A stretch of DNA of 64,000 nt from Neptunitalea chrysea (GCF_027924145.1 NZ_BRVP01000006.1:1-64000); one strand, 5' to 3'. Numbered from the stretch's first letter, positions 8,529 through 18,681 are shown. Notes: generated by a model not told the origin, from the letters alone. Made by a program: numbers and translations.

Positions 8529-10217
8529 TTACAGTACTTCAACAAATAAGCCATCATCTGTTTTTTCTACTTTAGCTACTTTTTTAGCAGTAAGACCTTT
8601 AATGGCTTTATCCCATTTTTTGTTACTCATACCAGTAGCTTCTTTAAGAGCAGGCAATTCAATAGGGGATTGCTTTTTCAAGATTTCAAAAACAGCCTTT
8701 TCATCATCACCCAATTCTACTTGCTTTTTCTCTGGTTTCATTTGTGGGAAGAACAATACTTCCTGTATAGATTGGTTATTCGTTAAAAACATGATCAATC
8801 TGTCCATACCAATACCTAATCCTGAAGTAGGAGGCATACCAAATTCTAAAGCTCTCAAGAAATCTTGATCAATAAACATAGCTTCATCATCACCACGATC
8901 CGCTAATTTTAACTGAGCTTCAAAACGTTCACGTTGGTCTATTGGGTCATTAAGTTCAGAGTATGCGTTAGCAATTTCTTTACCGCAAACCATTAACTCA
9001 AAGCGCTCGGTTAACTCAGGGTCGTTTCTATGGGCTTTACATAAAGGAGACATCTCTTTAGGATAATCTGTAATAAAGGTTGGTTGAATAAAGTTACCTT
9101 CACATTTTTCACCAAAAATTTCATCAATCAATTTACCTTTACCCATGGTATCGTCTACAGCTATCCCCATTTCAAGGGCAGCAGCTTTTAACTCTTCCTC
9201 GGTTTTTCCGGTAATATCAAACCCTGTAAATTGTTTAATAGCATCGGTCATAGTTACACGAGCGTAAGGAGCCTTAAAATCTACCTTATGTTCTCCAAAG
9301 GTAGCTTCAGTAGTACCGTTCACCTGCATCGCACAATATTCTAGCAAGTTTTCGGTAAACTCCATCATCCAGTTGTAATCTTTGTAAGATACATAGATTT
9401 CCATGGCGGTAAACTCAGGGTTATGTGTTCTGTCCATTCCTTCGTTACGGAAGTTTTTAGAAAACTCATAAACACCATCAAATCCACCAACTATTAAACG
9501 CTTTAAATATAATTCGTTTGCAATACGCATGTATAGCGGAATATCTAAAGAGTTGTGATGTGTAATAAACGGACGCGCCGATGCACCCCCCGGAATTGAT
9601 TGTAAAATAGGCGTTTCTACCTCAAAATATCCTTTGTCGTTAAAAAAGGTACGCATAGCTGTAAACAGTTTGGTACGCTTCATAAATACCTCTTTAACTT
9701 GTGGATTTACTACTAAATCTACATAACGCATACGGTAACGTAATTCTGGGTCTGTAAACCCATCATGTATGTTTCCTTCAGCATCTGTTTTTGGTAAAGG
9801 TAAAGGGCGTAACGTTTTACTTAATAGGGTAAAGTCTTTTACCAATACCGTTTTTTCACCTACCTTAGTAGTAAATAGTTCTCCTTCAATACCTATAAAA
9901 TCACCTAAATCAATAAGTTTTTTAAATAGGTCATTGTATTTAGATTTATCATCACCCTGACAAATTTCGTCACGGTTAAAGTAAATTTGAATTCTTCCTT
10001 CGCCATCCTGCAACTCTGCAAAAGAAGCCTTTCCCTGAATACGGGTAGACATTAATCTACCTGCTAAGATAACCTGTTTACCTTCTTCATATTCCTCTTT
10101 CACCTTTTTAGATGTGTGGTTTACAGGGTATAGCGCAGCCGGATATGGCTCAACGCCCATCGCTCTTAAGTCCTCCAGTTTTTTTCTTCGAATTAGTTCT
10201 TGTTCAGAAAGTTGCAT
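8529..10217 (-). CDS. lysS: Lysine--tRNA ligase (class II)
   Basis: This 562-aa class II aminoacyl-tRNA synthetase charges tRNA-Lys with lysine. The N-terminal OB-fold anticodon-binding domain (about 55-150, GRLMSTRIQGKASFAELQDG) precedes the catalytic domain with motif 2 FRNEGMDRTHNPEF (about 255-268) and motif 3 GLGIGMDRLIMFL (about 475). The protein is about 55 residues longer than the E. coli enzyme. The extra part is a C-terminal small helical domain after KPEKKQ that looks winged-helix-like, a length usual for Flavobacteria. Start at 10217 gives the expected MQLSEQELIRRKKLEDL N-terminus. Essential single-gene unit. Confidence 0.95.
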   Translation of the reverse strand: MQLSEQELIRRKKLEDLRAMGVEPYPAALYPVNHTSKKVKEEYEEGKQVILAGRLMSTRIQGKASFAELQDGEGRIQIYFNRDEICQGDDKSKYNDLFKKLIDLGDFIGIEGELFTTKVGEKTVLVKDFTLLSKTLRPLPLPKTDAEGNIHDGFTDPELRYRMRYVDLVVNPQVKEVFMKRTKLFTAMRTFFNDKGYFEVETPILQSIPGGASARPFITHHNSLDIPLYMRIANELYLKRLIVGGFDGVYEFSKNFRNEGMDRTHNPEFTAMEIYVSYKDYNWMMEFTENLLEYCAMQVNGTTEATFGEHKVDFKAPYARVTMTDAIKQFTGFDITGKTEEELKAAALEMGIAVDDTMGKGKLIDEIFGEKCEGNFIQPTFITDYPKEMSPLCKAHRNDPELTERFELMVCGKEIANAYSELNDPIDQRERFEAQLKLADRGDDEAMFIDQDFLRALEFGMPPTSGLGIGMDRLIMFLTNNQSIQEVLFFPQMKPEKKQVELGDDEKAVFEILKKQSPIELPALKEATGMSNKKWDKAIKGLTAKKVAKVEKTDDGLFVEVL

Positions 10218-10375
10218 ACTATTTTAATTTAGAAGTGCAAAAGTACATTTTTTAGAAAATTTGCACACACCTTTTTAGGTAATTTTAATAGATAATAGCG
10301 GTTATAGGTTCTTTGATGGGGTTCGAAATTAAAATTTGATTCTTATAAATAGATTTTTAGGTAGCCTTGTCTAGG

Positions 10376-12124
10376 TTACTGTTTTATAATTTTATGTGTT
10401 TGTGTGTGTCCGTTTGCTGTGGTTAGAGTTAATAGGTACATGCCCTTAGGATAGCTGTTTAGCTTTACGGTATTGTTGGTATTGTTGAGTGCGCCTTTTT
10501 GTAGCAAGGCTCCTTGTAGGGTAACCAGTGTATAGGTAGCTTCTTGTTTTAAGGTAAGTGTCACTAAGTCTGTGGTAGGGTTGGGGTATAGTTCAATGGT
10601 ATTTTTTTGTAGGGTTTGGTTAGCCATAGGAGTACATGCCTGCGTGGCATATTTAGCGATAAAAAAATCGGAGTCACCGCCTATAAAGTATATATTGTTA
10701 TTGTTTGCATCTTCCAACATATATCCAAAATTACCTCCCAAGAGATAGTCTCCTGAATTATCGATAGCAATAGCTCTTGCGTAATCATTTTGACCTGTAC
10801 TTCCATTCATGTAATGTAAACCAGTACAATCACCCGTTATAGGATCAAAAGTACCTAATAGCGGAAAGTTGCCCAACGGGTTATTTGGATATGCCGTTTG
10901 ACTACCCCATACATAGGGCCCTGTATATCCGCATAATCCTGCATATATTAACTGGTTTTGGTTGGTGTCTAACATCAGGTCACCAAAGTTAGCTGCAATC
11001 GAATAATTATGGGTACTCCAATAGGTCGTATTTGCAGTAGCCGCATCTGTTTTTAAAATAAAACTAGGAATGATAGATTCAGAAATAGACATTCCTAGAA
11101 AACTATCCATACTATAGCCAATTGTTTTACCAGCAATATACATATCGTTTTGATCATCAAAAATTAGTTTATGGATATATAAAAGGTTAGGATCTGTTGC
11201 CGTGTTTTGTTTTATAAATTGTAATTGTCCTGTGGTATCAAAACATGCAATTACAGTGCTTCCGGTAACTGATTGTCCTTCTATACTCATAGTTTCATTT
11301 GGGTTGTTCTTTCTTGAGGTAATATAAAAGTAACCGTTGTTAGGATTTCTATAAAATAGCATATCATTATAAAAGCCTCCATCCGAAACATCAATATCCA
11401 GTTCGGTGGCGTCTATATAATTACCATTGGCATCGTATTTAAAAATAAAAATACCTCTATCGGTGCCTGTATAGGTAAATGCCCCATCTGCAAAAGTACC
11501 GGCAAAGTTAATTCCAACAAGCCAGTAAATAGTACCATCATCTAAAACAATTAAATCTAGTGATAGCATGTTGTTAGAAGGTTCATTCATATCTTGAGGG
11601 TTTTCCATCCATTGAAATACCCCGTTTTCATCATATTTTACCAGAAAGTTAAGTCTGCAATCTATTGGAATAGTATTTTGTTCATTTATCCAGTCATCAT
11701 CGATACGTGGCGGACTTGTGTTGTTGAGATAGCAACTCATAAATTTTCCTGCAACATAGGTATTATTGTTGCCGTCAATTTCAAATCCTTTTATAAATTC
11801 GTTTCCACCGCCTCCAATTATTTTACTCCATCTGTACGTACCATCACAGCTAAAGCTTGAAAGTGCATAATCGGGGTTGGTGTTAGAAGCCCCATAAAAA
11901 GCTTTACTAACTCCTGCAATATCAAGAGCTGCACCACCTACTGTAGATAGCGTGTAGATGTTATTGTTAGAGTCAACTTGAATTTCAAAAACAGCTTCTT
12001 TATCGTCTGCAGCCCCCATTGTAGAAATAGAGCCGCCCCGTTGTATCCATTGCCAGTCTTGGGCATGAGAGATTGTTGGTATATTGAAAATAAGACAGAT
12101 TGAGAAGAGTAGTTTTTTAGTCAT
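10376..12124 (-). CDS. Secreted beta-propeller-like protein with T9SS sorting domain
   Basis: This 582-aa exported protein has a signal peptide (MTKKLLFSICLIFNIPTISHAQ). A central region (about 40-490) repeats blades with NNNIYTLS, NNTYVAGKF, DGTIYWLVG, NDMYIAGK and GDYLLGGNF motifs, typical of SBBP/Kelch-like beta-propellers. The C-terminal about 75 residues (ELYPNPTTDLVTL ... GMYLLTLTTANG ... HKIIKQ) form a type A T9SS sorting domain, so it should cross the outer membrane through the type IX system. Function is unknown; such proteins are often adhesins or surface-layer components. Its start context (TTAATATGACCTATG) closely resembles that of the next gene upstream (12276-17201). Confidence 0.8.
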   Translation of the reverse strand: MTKKLLFSICLIFNIPTISHAQDWQWIQRGGSISTMGAADDKEAVFEIQVDSNNNIYTLSTVGGAALDIAGVSKAFYGASNTNPDYALSSFSCDGTYRWSKIIGGGGNEFIKGFEIDGNNNTYVAGKFMSCYLNNTSPPRIDDDWINEQNTIPIDCRLNFLVKYDENGVFQWMENPQDMNEPSNNMLSLDLIVLDDGTIYWLVGINFAGTFADGAFTYTGTDRGIFIFKYDANGNYIDATELDIDVSDGGFYNDMLFYRNPNNGYFYITSRKNNPNETMSIEGQSVTGSTVIACFDTTGQLQFIKQNTATDPNLLYIHKLIFDDQNDMYIAGKTIGYSMDSFLGMSISESIIPSFILKTDAATANTTYWSTHNYSIAANFGDLMLDTNQNQLIYAGLCGYTGPYVWGSQTAYPNNPLGNFPLLGTFDPITGDCTGLHYMNGSTGQNDYARAIAIDNSGDYLLGGNFGYMLEDANNNNIYFIGGDSDFFIAKYATQACTPMANQTLQKNTIELYPNPTTDLVTLTLKQEATYTLVTLQGALLQKGALNNTNNTVKLNSYPKGMYLLTLTTANGHTQTHKIIKQ

Positions 12125-12232
12125 AGGTCATATTAATTTAATATATGGGTGATTTTCATATTAGAATTGTCATTTATTTTTGAAATACTTTCAGGTTTTT
12201 TCCTGAAGTTGTTTAAGATACATCACTAATGT

Positions 12233-12266
12233 ATTAAAAAAATAGACTGCCTTTAAAAAGGCAGTC
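12233..12266 (-). terminator. Terminator of the 1641-aa T9SS gene
   Basis: A 10-bp perfect inverted repeat (gactgccttt 12245-12254 / aaaggcagtc 12257-12266) is followed on the minus strand by a run of seven Ts. It separates the two T9SS cargo genes. Confidence 0.85.
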
Positions 12267-12275
12267 CATAAGTAG

Positions 12276-15200
12276 TTATTTTACTACGAATTTAATTGAT
12301 TTAATAGTATTTCCATTTTGATGTAATGAAATAATATAAGTACCTGAATTCCAATCGCTGCAGTTAAGCTCATGTACTCCCTCATTGTTTGGTAATGCAA
12401 TTTTTGCAACTGTTTGTCCGCTAAGGTTTGTAACAATTAAACTTAATGTATTTTCTGCTGGTGTATAATAATATACGGAAGTTGATTGATGCGCTGGATT
12501 AGGTGCTGCTATCAACTTTTCTTCAAGTGTAGTATCTGTACTTAATGCTATCCGTTTATTATCGCCACATTCAGGAACTTCAATAGTTATACTTTTAAAT
12601 ATGCATGGATGTGGTTCACCGGTAATTTGACCAATAAAAGATACGGTTGTACCTGCCGTTCCTGAAGCAGGGAAGTAGTAGAAGTATCCATTACTACTAC
12701 CGTAAGGGCTTAGTGTAATGGTACTATTTCCTGTATATCCTGCAGATGACGGATCTACTGAGAATTGAATTGTTGTAGTATATGGAGATGTACTGTATAC
12801 GTTATATTCAACTTTAATAACATAATCACCATTGATATACTCACAGAATGTTTTTATTAATTTTGTACTATATTCATGTTCACATTTTGAACAATCAACT
12901 CTAGATAAATCTAACTCACCCATAGTATAATCACAACCTTCATTATTAATAGTTAGCTGGAAAATGTTAGGGCTCTGTCCGTATGAGAAATCTATTTGTT
13001 CTCCAACCGTCCCAATTCCTGAATTTCCAGCAGGTTGATAGTCAACATCCCATTGCCAGTTATGATACGAACCCAATGGTCCAATTAGATAGGCATCTTC
13101 AGAAATAGAGTCACAGAGTTCAACACAACCAGTAGGCACAATCCATGCCAGCGCCTCTACATCGATAGGAAGGTCTATTTGGGATGTTGCAGAACAACTG
13201 TTTTTCTCAACACGTACCTCTAGGGGGCCATCGTGGTATACTGTAGTATCGCTACCGGTATCGCCATTACTCCAATAGTATTGTGCACCTGAGTCTACGT
13301 TGGTTACATTAACCTTTACCATATACGGATCACAGGTTATGAGCGTGTAAGTAATAATTGGTGGGGTTAGAGGAGCATCCACAGTTACTTCCCAAACACC
13401 TGCATCACTTGTACATGTGGTTCCAAGAGCAGATGTTACTTCTGCAATTACAGAATAGGTATAAGTTCCTGCAACGGTTGGTGTATCTGTAACTTCTGTA
13501 AGCCCCGTCCAGCTACTTTGCAATGTTCCGTTAATACTCCAATAGTAAGTAAGATTACTGCTAGCGCTTACCGAAAGTTCTACATCTTCACCCAAACACA
13601 CAGCATCGGGACCTTTAATTACAGGAGTTTCCGGTATAGGAACTTGATTAATATCAATAGCAGGGATAGCATAACTTGTACAGCTTTCGTTACTCGTTAC
13701 ATATACAAAGTAATGTCCCGAACTATTTACAGTAATGGTATTTGTTTGAGTAGTTTGTATAAAGTTATCTAGGTCATCTTTATACCAAGAGTACTCTGTA
13801 GGCATTGTTGCACTGTTAATAAAAGTAATATCAACATTAGAACCTTCACAATTTTCTATGGGTGATATGGCTAAATATCCATCTAAATCAGGATCTACTA
13901 CAGTAAGTATTTTAGTAATTTCAGTATAACAACCAAATTCATTGGTTACTTTAAGGGTTACCTGGTATGTTCCGTCTGTATCGAAGGTGTATGCAGTTGA
14001 TTCAAGTGAATTTGTTGCGTATGGAAAGGTCCATAGGTACGTGAATGAGCTTCCCGAAGGTACGCCTGTAGGATAAAAATAGATAGGTTCTTTCATACAC
14101 TTTCCTACTATTTCCATATCAAAAGTAGACATGTCTGGTAAAACCAATTCATCGAATGCAGTACAGGTTGAATAACCAGATGTTTCAAGTTTTACTCCTA
14201 TATGGTAAATACCCGGACTTAACGTTACGTTGTATTGTGGATTAGTACTTACGTTTGTAGCGGCGTACCAGTTGCTACCGCCATCAAACGTGAATGAAAA
14301 GTTATCTACTCCAATAGGATTGTATACTTCTGAGAAGTCTAATAATTGAACTTCATAATCTCCGTTTGTACCACAAGTAACATTGTATTTGATACCTGGA
14401 ACATACGGATTATCAATTATAACTGTTTCATTAATTGAGCAATATTGCCCATTTATTAAATAGATAGCGGTAATAGAAACAGCGTATTGTCCGGCAGGTG
14501 CATCCTCAATCTCTGCATAGGTACTTGTATTTGTGACTACATAATCATATAAGTCGCTATTAACAGGAATGCCTACGGAAACGGGGTTTCCCGAAGCGGT
14601 ATAATTAATTAAAAAACTTCCGCATCCTTGTTGTGTCACACTTGCCGTAATGGTTTCATTAGCAACACATCCTGGTTGGTTTGAACAATAAACACGAATA
14701 AAATCTGTATATGCTGTACACTGATATTCATTGGTAACAACGGCATAGTAGTATCCTGTGGCTGCTCCTGAAAGATCTATCGTATCTGTATTTCCTGTCA
14801 GTATAGTACCTGTGTAACTTTCAGAGGTTGAATAATACCATGTTATATTGGTAGTAGCTCCAAAACCACTCTGAATATTTACCGTGTACGTACTATCGCT
14901 ATTGTTAGCGCAATAATTATAGTTTTGCTCAGGGCTTATTGTAATTACCGGAGACGGAGATACAATCATATTATAAGTGGCAGTAGCAGGTAAGCAGCCC
15001 TGATCAAAATATACCGTAGCTGTAATAGTCTGCTGTACGCTTCCACCTGTTGGTTGTAAAAACGTATGGTCTTGCGATCCTGATGTTGAGGTCTCATAGG
15101 TGCCTGCAAAATCCCAGTCTACCGAGGTTATATTTGCTGAACCTGTGTGTGAAATCGTAAAATTAACGGTTTCATCAGCACAAACATCTGTAATGTTACC

Positions 15201-17201
15201 TACTGTATTAATGGTAACTTCAGGGCTTTCTACAATTGTTACAGGAAGGATATAATTATAATCAACATTACATTTTCTAACGATTAATTTAACGTCTGCA
15301 TTGCTTGGATTTGTGGAAGGATTATTCCATAATACTTGTACAGAATTTGTGTTTTGACCAGCTATAATACTACCCGATGAGGTGGCATCAATACTCCATT
15401 CGTAGCTATCAACATCATCTAGTAAAGGAGTGGTATAGGTTTGTGTAGAACTTCCACAGGTATTTATAGGTCCGCTAATTGAAAGCGTAGGTACATCTTT
15501 CGCTATGGGTAATGTTAATACTGAAGAGGAACAACCCTCTTTTTCATACCATACATTTACTTCATAACTGGAGTAATTGCTGTCAAAAACAGCAGTGATT
15601 TCGCTTCCTGTATCGCTGCCTAGGATACTACCATTGGTAACAGACCAATGTGCAGTTAAACCGCTAGGTACTGTAACGGAATATGTTTCGGAAATATCAG
15701 GACATACTTCGTCTTCTCCTATAATGGCTGTGGGTGCATTAGGGGATGCTTTCACATTAATATATATCGGGTCTGAGCAATAGTTACTTGAGATGATACT
15801 TAATACATATGTTCCCGATGTAGGAAAGCTGTATGTAAATGAACTCCCAGAACCTGTAATTGTTGTTCCGGTAGGGGTAGATAATGACCATGACGAAGGG
15901 GTTATGGCAGAAGTTCCGTAAAGTGCACTATATGTTGTTGAGGTATTTTGACATACTTCTTCCAGTCCTGATATTTCGGCCTTTTTTAAAACCTCCAGTG
16001 TAATGGTGGCAGATCCACCACACCCTAAAAGCGTATTGTTGTATGAACAGTTTAATGTAATTTGTCCGCTGTTTACAGTATTTACAATAATTTCATTACG
16101 TTGATTGGTGTATACCAAATAAGCGCCTGTTGAGCTTATAATACTCCAGTTGTACTCAGTAGTAGGCCATTGTGGTAAGCTAAAGGTAGCCTGCTCGTCT
16201 GTACATAGTACAGTATCGCCAACAATAGACCCTACAGAAGTTACTACAGGAACTTCAATAGTAGAAATACAATTAGTACAAGAAGAGGCGATGTTTACAG
16301 TACCATAGCCCGAGGAACCCACATTATCCCAAAGAATGGTAGCACTTCCGTTGTTAGAGGATATCAATGTTCCTCCGTTAACCGTCCAATTATAAGAGCA
16401 TTGCCCTGCATAGTTAGAGATGGTATACGTAGCTTGTTGTCCTTCACAAACAACCGAAGGGCAATCGATACTACTAATACCATTAGAAACTTGTATTTCG
16501 TATTTGTAGGTTGATGAACAGCCACAACCATTGGTTACCGTTAAAATAACGTAATAAATTCCTGCAGCTGTGTATTGATGAGTAGGTTCAAATTCGGTAG
16601 ATGAATTACCGTCACCAAAATCCCAATAATAATATAGTACAGAATTTCCATCAGATGGAGAGGATAGGTTATCGAAAATAGTCTCGTTTTCCATACAAAT
16701 TACGGGAGCACCTGCTACCGTAAAAAGAGCCTTAGGAGCATCTATTTTTTCGATACAAAGTTCAATGGTTTTTTCAGTACCATCGGATAGTGTACAGGTG
16801 ACCGAAACATATCCTTGCGGATTGATGGCACTGCCCCATGAAACATTACAGGTGGTGCTAGATTGTGAATTGATTGAGCCTCCTGTAATCTGCCAGCTAG
16901 CGCTGGTAATATACGAGGTATCACCAATAATAGTGTATATCACAGAACTGTTTTCACAGACTCTTATACATTCTCCATCTACGATGTCGGAGGTGCTGTG
17001 AATACTAGTTTTTGTTTTTTCACTAGAGTTTTCCTGACAGCTTACATCGGTGTTCCATTTTAAATAGAGATCAATGCTATTGGGGAGTTCAGAGGTTAAA
17101 GATGCATCTAAGCATTTCAAGGGATTTGTACCTTCATAGGCAAAGACACTGTTTAGGCATATTATAAGAAATATGCCTAAAAGAGAAGTAGTTTTCTTCA
17201 T
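12276..17201 (-). CDS. Large PKD-repeat T9SS-secreted surface protein
   Basis: This 1641-aa protein has a signal peptide (MKKTTSLLGIFLIICLNSVFA) and a C-terminal T9SS sorting domain (about 1560-1641: AAPNPAHQSTSVYYY ... GTYIISLHQNGNTIKSIKFVVK). In between are many about 85-residue Ig/PKD-like domains, several with paired Cys (ICMENET, VVCEGQQATY, EVCQNTST, EVCPDIS, AVCLGEDV). A clear PKD with YYYWDFGDGN lies at about residue 190 and another with YLWTFPYAT at about 1070. Such arrays form long fibrous adhesins on gliding flavobacteria (SprB-like architecture) or binding modules. No catalytic domain is seen. It may share control with the adjacent T9SS gene. Function as an adhesin is an inference. 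Confidence 0.85.
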   Translation of the reverse strand: MKKTTSLLGIFLIICLNSVFAYEGTNPLKCLDASLTSELPNSIDLYLKWNTDVSCQENSSEKTKTSIHSTSDIVDGECIRVCENSSVIYTIIGDTSYITSASWQITGGSINSQSSTTCNVSWGSAINPQGYVSVTCTLSDGTEKTIELCIEKIDAPKALFTVAGAPVICMENETIFDNLSSPSDGNSVLYYYWDFGDGNSSTEFEPTHQYTAAGIYYVILTVTNGCGCSSTYKYEIQVSNGISSIDCPSVVCEGQQATYTISNYAGQCSYNWTVNGGTLISSNNGSATILWDNVGSSGYGTVNIASSCTNCISTIEVPVVTSVGSIVGDTVLCTDEQATFSLPQWPTTEYNWSIISSTGAYLVYTNQRNEIIVNTVNSGQITLNCSYNNTLLGCGGSATITLEVLKKAEISGLEEVCQNTSTTYSALYGTSAITPSSWSLSTPTGTTITGSGSSFTYSFPTSGTYVLSIISSNYCSDPIYINVKASPNAPTAIIGEDEVCPDISETYSVTVPSGLTAHWSVTNGSILGSDTGSEITAVFDSNYSSYEVNVWYEKEGCSSSVLTLPIAKDVPTLSISGPINTCGSSTQTYTTPLLDDVDSYEWSIDATSSGSIIAGQNTNSVQVLWNNPSTNPSNADVKLIVRKCNVDYNYILPVTIVESPEVTINTVGNITDVCADETVNFTISHTGSANITSVDWDFAGTYETSTSGSQDHTFLQPTGGSVQQTITATVYFDQGCLPATATYNMIVSPSPVITISPEQNYNYCANNSDSTYTVNIQSGFGATTNITWYYSTSESYTGTILTGNTDTIDLSGAATGYYYAVVTNEYQCTAYTDFIRVYCSNQPGCVANETITASVTQQGCGSFLINYTASGNPVSVGIPVNSDLYDYVVTNTSTYAEIEDAPAGQYAVSITAIYLINGQYCSINETVIIDNPYVPGIKYNVTCGTNGDYEVQLLDFSEVYNPIGVDNFSFTFDGGSNWYAATNVSTNPQYNVTLSPGIYHIGVKLETSGYSTCTAFDELVLPDMSTFDMEIVGKCMKEPIYFYPTGVPSGSSFTYLWTFPYATNSLESTAYTFDTDGTYQVTLKVTNEFGCYTEITKILTVVDPDLDGYLAISPIENCEGSNVDITFINSATMPTEYSWYKDDLDNFIQTTQTNTITVNSSGHYFVYVTSNESCTSYAIPAIDINQVPIPETPVIKGPDAVCLGEDVELSVSASSNLTYYWSINGTLQSSWTGLTEVTDTPTVAGTYTYSVIAEVTSALGTTCTSDAGVWEVTVDAPLTPPIITYTLITCDPYMVKVNVTNVDSGAQYYWSNGDTGSDTTVYHDGPLEVRVEKNSCSATSQIDLPIDVEALAWIVPTGCVELCDSISEDAYLIGPLGSYHNWQWDVDYQPAGNSGIGTVGEQIDFSYGQSPNIFQLTINNEGCDYTMGELDLSRVDCSKCEHEYSTKLIKTFCEYINGDYVIKVEYNVYSTSPYTTTIQFSVDPSSAGYTGNSTITLSPYGSSNGYFYYFPASGTAGTTVSFIGQITGEPHPCIFKSITIEVPECGDNKRIALSTDTTLEEKLIAAPNPAHQSTSVYYYTPAENTLSLIVTNLSGQTVAKIALPNNEGVHELNCSDWNSGTYIISLHQNGNTIKSIKFVVK

Positions 17202-17437
17202 AGGTTATATTAAATTAAAATGTTTACAAAACAGAAACAGTTTAGAGGTACAAGACTTTGGGGTGTTGGGTATTTTGGTATATTTACATAGTGTTAATGT
17301 ATTTATTGTTTTATAAATATATTAAATAAAATAGTACACTAATGTATTTTTTTATATGTTTTTTTAAAGTTTATTCTTATTTTTTGTTAAAAAATAAATT
17401 AAAACCAACGTTCTTTTGCTTTTAGTGAGCACTAGGC
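17202..17437. other. AT-rich promoter region of the large T9SS gene
   Basis: Together with the repeat that follows it, this is part of a 449-bp gap before the Pmp3-like gene. The right side of the T9SS start (17202-17350) is very AT-rich and must contain its minus-strand promoter. The 11-mer cactaatgtat (17336-17346) also occurs at 12222-12232, upstream of the neighbouring T9SS gene. I see no coding sequence here. Confidence 0.5.
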
Positions 17438-17534
17438 TTTTACTCAATAATTGAGATTAGATGCTCCGAGACTTGTCTTAAAATAGAAATGCAATGCTTA
17501 CTAAATGCTTCGTGGGCTTGCCCCAAAGTAGTTT
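17438..17534 (+). repeat. Dispersed intergenic repeat, copy B (full length)
   Basis: This 97-bp copy is in the opposite orientation to copy A. It begins with TTTACTCAATAATTGAGATTA (hairpin ctcaa/ttgag) and ends with AATGCTTCGTGGGCTTGCCC plus CAAAGTAGTTT. It contains the central part missing from copy A, including CCGAGACTTGTCTT. It lies in non-coding DNA between the T9SS gene and the Pmp3-like gene. Confidence 0.8.
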
Positions 17535-17650
17535 ACTATGGTAATGGTTAAATTTCACTAGAGCTAGTTAATATTGTGTGTTGTTGGTGTAACATTTTAG
17601 ATTAAAAATAGTCTTATTAGTATCAATCAAATCAAACGAAATTAGAAAAG

Positions 17651-17809
17651 ATGGGATGTTTTAGAGTATTATTATGTATTATTTGTCCGCCACTTGCCGT
17701 GATGGATAAGGGGTGTGGCTCTGTAGTTATAACCACCATTTTATGGATTTTAGGATGGATTCCCGGAACAATAGCGGCCCTAATTATTCTAAATAACCCT
17801 GACCGATAA
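17651..17809 (+). CDS. Pmp3/YqaE-family small membrane peptide
   Basis: This 52-residue peptide reads MGCFRVLLCIICPPLAVMDK at its start and WILGWIPGTIAALIIL near its end. Two hydrophobic segments (about 4-17 and 25-46) are joined by a short polar loop. The CPPLAV and LGWIPGxIAAL motifs are the signature of the Pmp3/YqaE (UPF0057) family, found from bacteria to plants and yeast and linked to membrane potential and salt stress. The PPLAV is preceded by Cys and followed by a shortened loop. The peptide is probably inserted in the inner membrane. It lies 47 bp before lipB on the same strand. Identification rests on motif match and length. Confidence 0.85.
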   Translation: MGCFRVLLCIICPPLAVMDKGCGSVVITTILWILGWIPGTIAALIILNNPDR

Positions 17810-17823
17810 TTTTGTATCTTTAC
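17807..17823 (+). promoter_or_regulatory. Possible promoter -7 box(es) for lipB
   Basis: TAATTTTG (17807-17814), overlapping the stop codon of the Pmp3-like gene, fits the Bacteroidota TAnnTTTG -7 consensus. It is followed by TATCTTTA (17816-17823). Both lie 34-50 bp before the lipB start. No good TTTG box is seen about 19 bp further upstream, so confidence is limited. Confidence 0.35.
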
Positions 17824-17856
17824 ACTTAAGTTTTTAGTAGAATTCTATAAAGATTA

Positions 17857-18576
17857 ATGACGTTGAATAAGAAAGTTTACATAGAAGATTTAGGGGTAAA
17901 GGATTATAAAGAAACCTGGGATTATCAGGAAACTATATTCAAATCTATATTAGACCTTAAGATTACCAATAGAAGAGAGGAAACAGATAAAGAAACACCA
18001 AATTATTTTTTATTTGTTGAGCACCCACACGTATATACTTTAGGAAAAAGTGGTGATAAAAGTAATTTGCTACTTAACGAAGAGCAACTACAGGCAAAAG
18101 GGGCTACTTTTTATAAAATTAATAGAGGGGGAGATATAACCTACCATGGTCCTGGTCAAATAGTTGGGTACCCTATTCTTGATTTAGATAATTTTTTTAC
18201 AGATATTCATAAATACCTTCGTTTTTTAGAAGAGGTTATTATTTTAACACTTGCAGATTACGGATTACAAGCTGAAAGAAGCGAAGGAGAAACTGGAGTG
18301 TGGCTAGATGTAGGTACACCGTTTGCCCGAAAAATATGTGCCATGGGTGTTAGAGCATCTCGCTGGGTAACCATGCATGGGTTTGCATTAAATGTAAATG
18401 CCGATTTGGGCTACTTTGATAATATTATTCCATGTGGTATACGCGGTAAAGGAGTAACCTCTTTAAATGTGGAATTAGGAAGAGCCGAAATACCATTAGA
18501 GGAAGTTAAGGAAAAAATAAAAGGACATTTTCAGCACCTTTTTGAGGCTGTTTTTGTGGAGAAATCTGAAGTTTAG
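17857..18576 (+). CDS. lipB: Octanoyl-[ACP]:protein N-octanoyltransferase
   Basis: LipB transfers octanoate from acyl carrier protein to the lipoyl domains of 2-oxoacid dehydrogenases and GcvH, the first step of de novo lipoylation. The 239-aa cytosolic protein shows the family signatures NRGGDITYHGPGQIVGYPI (about 89-107), ARKICAMGVRASRWVTMHG (157-175) with catalytic Lys159, and IIPCGIRGKGVTSL with the acyl-carrying Cys193. Length and all active-site residues are intact. No lipA is present nearby. Confidence 0.95.
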   Translation: MTLNKKVYIEDLGVKDYKETWDYQETIFKSILDLKITNRREETDKETPNYFLFVEHPHVYTLGKSGDKSNLLLNEEQLQAKGATFYKINRGGDITYHGPGQIVGYPILDLDNFFTDIHKYLRFLEEVIILTLADYGLQAERSEGETGVWLDVGTPFARKICAMGVRASRWVTMHGFALNVNADLGYFDNIIPCGIRGKGVTSLNVELGRAEIPLEEVKEKIKGHFQHLFEAVFVEKSEV

Positions 18577-18681
18577 TAAACTATATTTATGATATTATCT
18601 GGTAGCTATTAGCACAAAAGCTGCTTATTGGAGTAAGTTGCGCAAGGATGTAGCTGTTATTTTTTTATAGAAAGTAGCATT

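Noticed and set aside
12189-12208. Inverted repeat ttcagg/cctgaa upstream of the 582-aa T9SS gene
   Set aside because: Only a 6-bp stem with an all-T loop; insufficient to call a terminator or operator.
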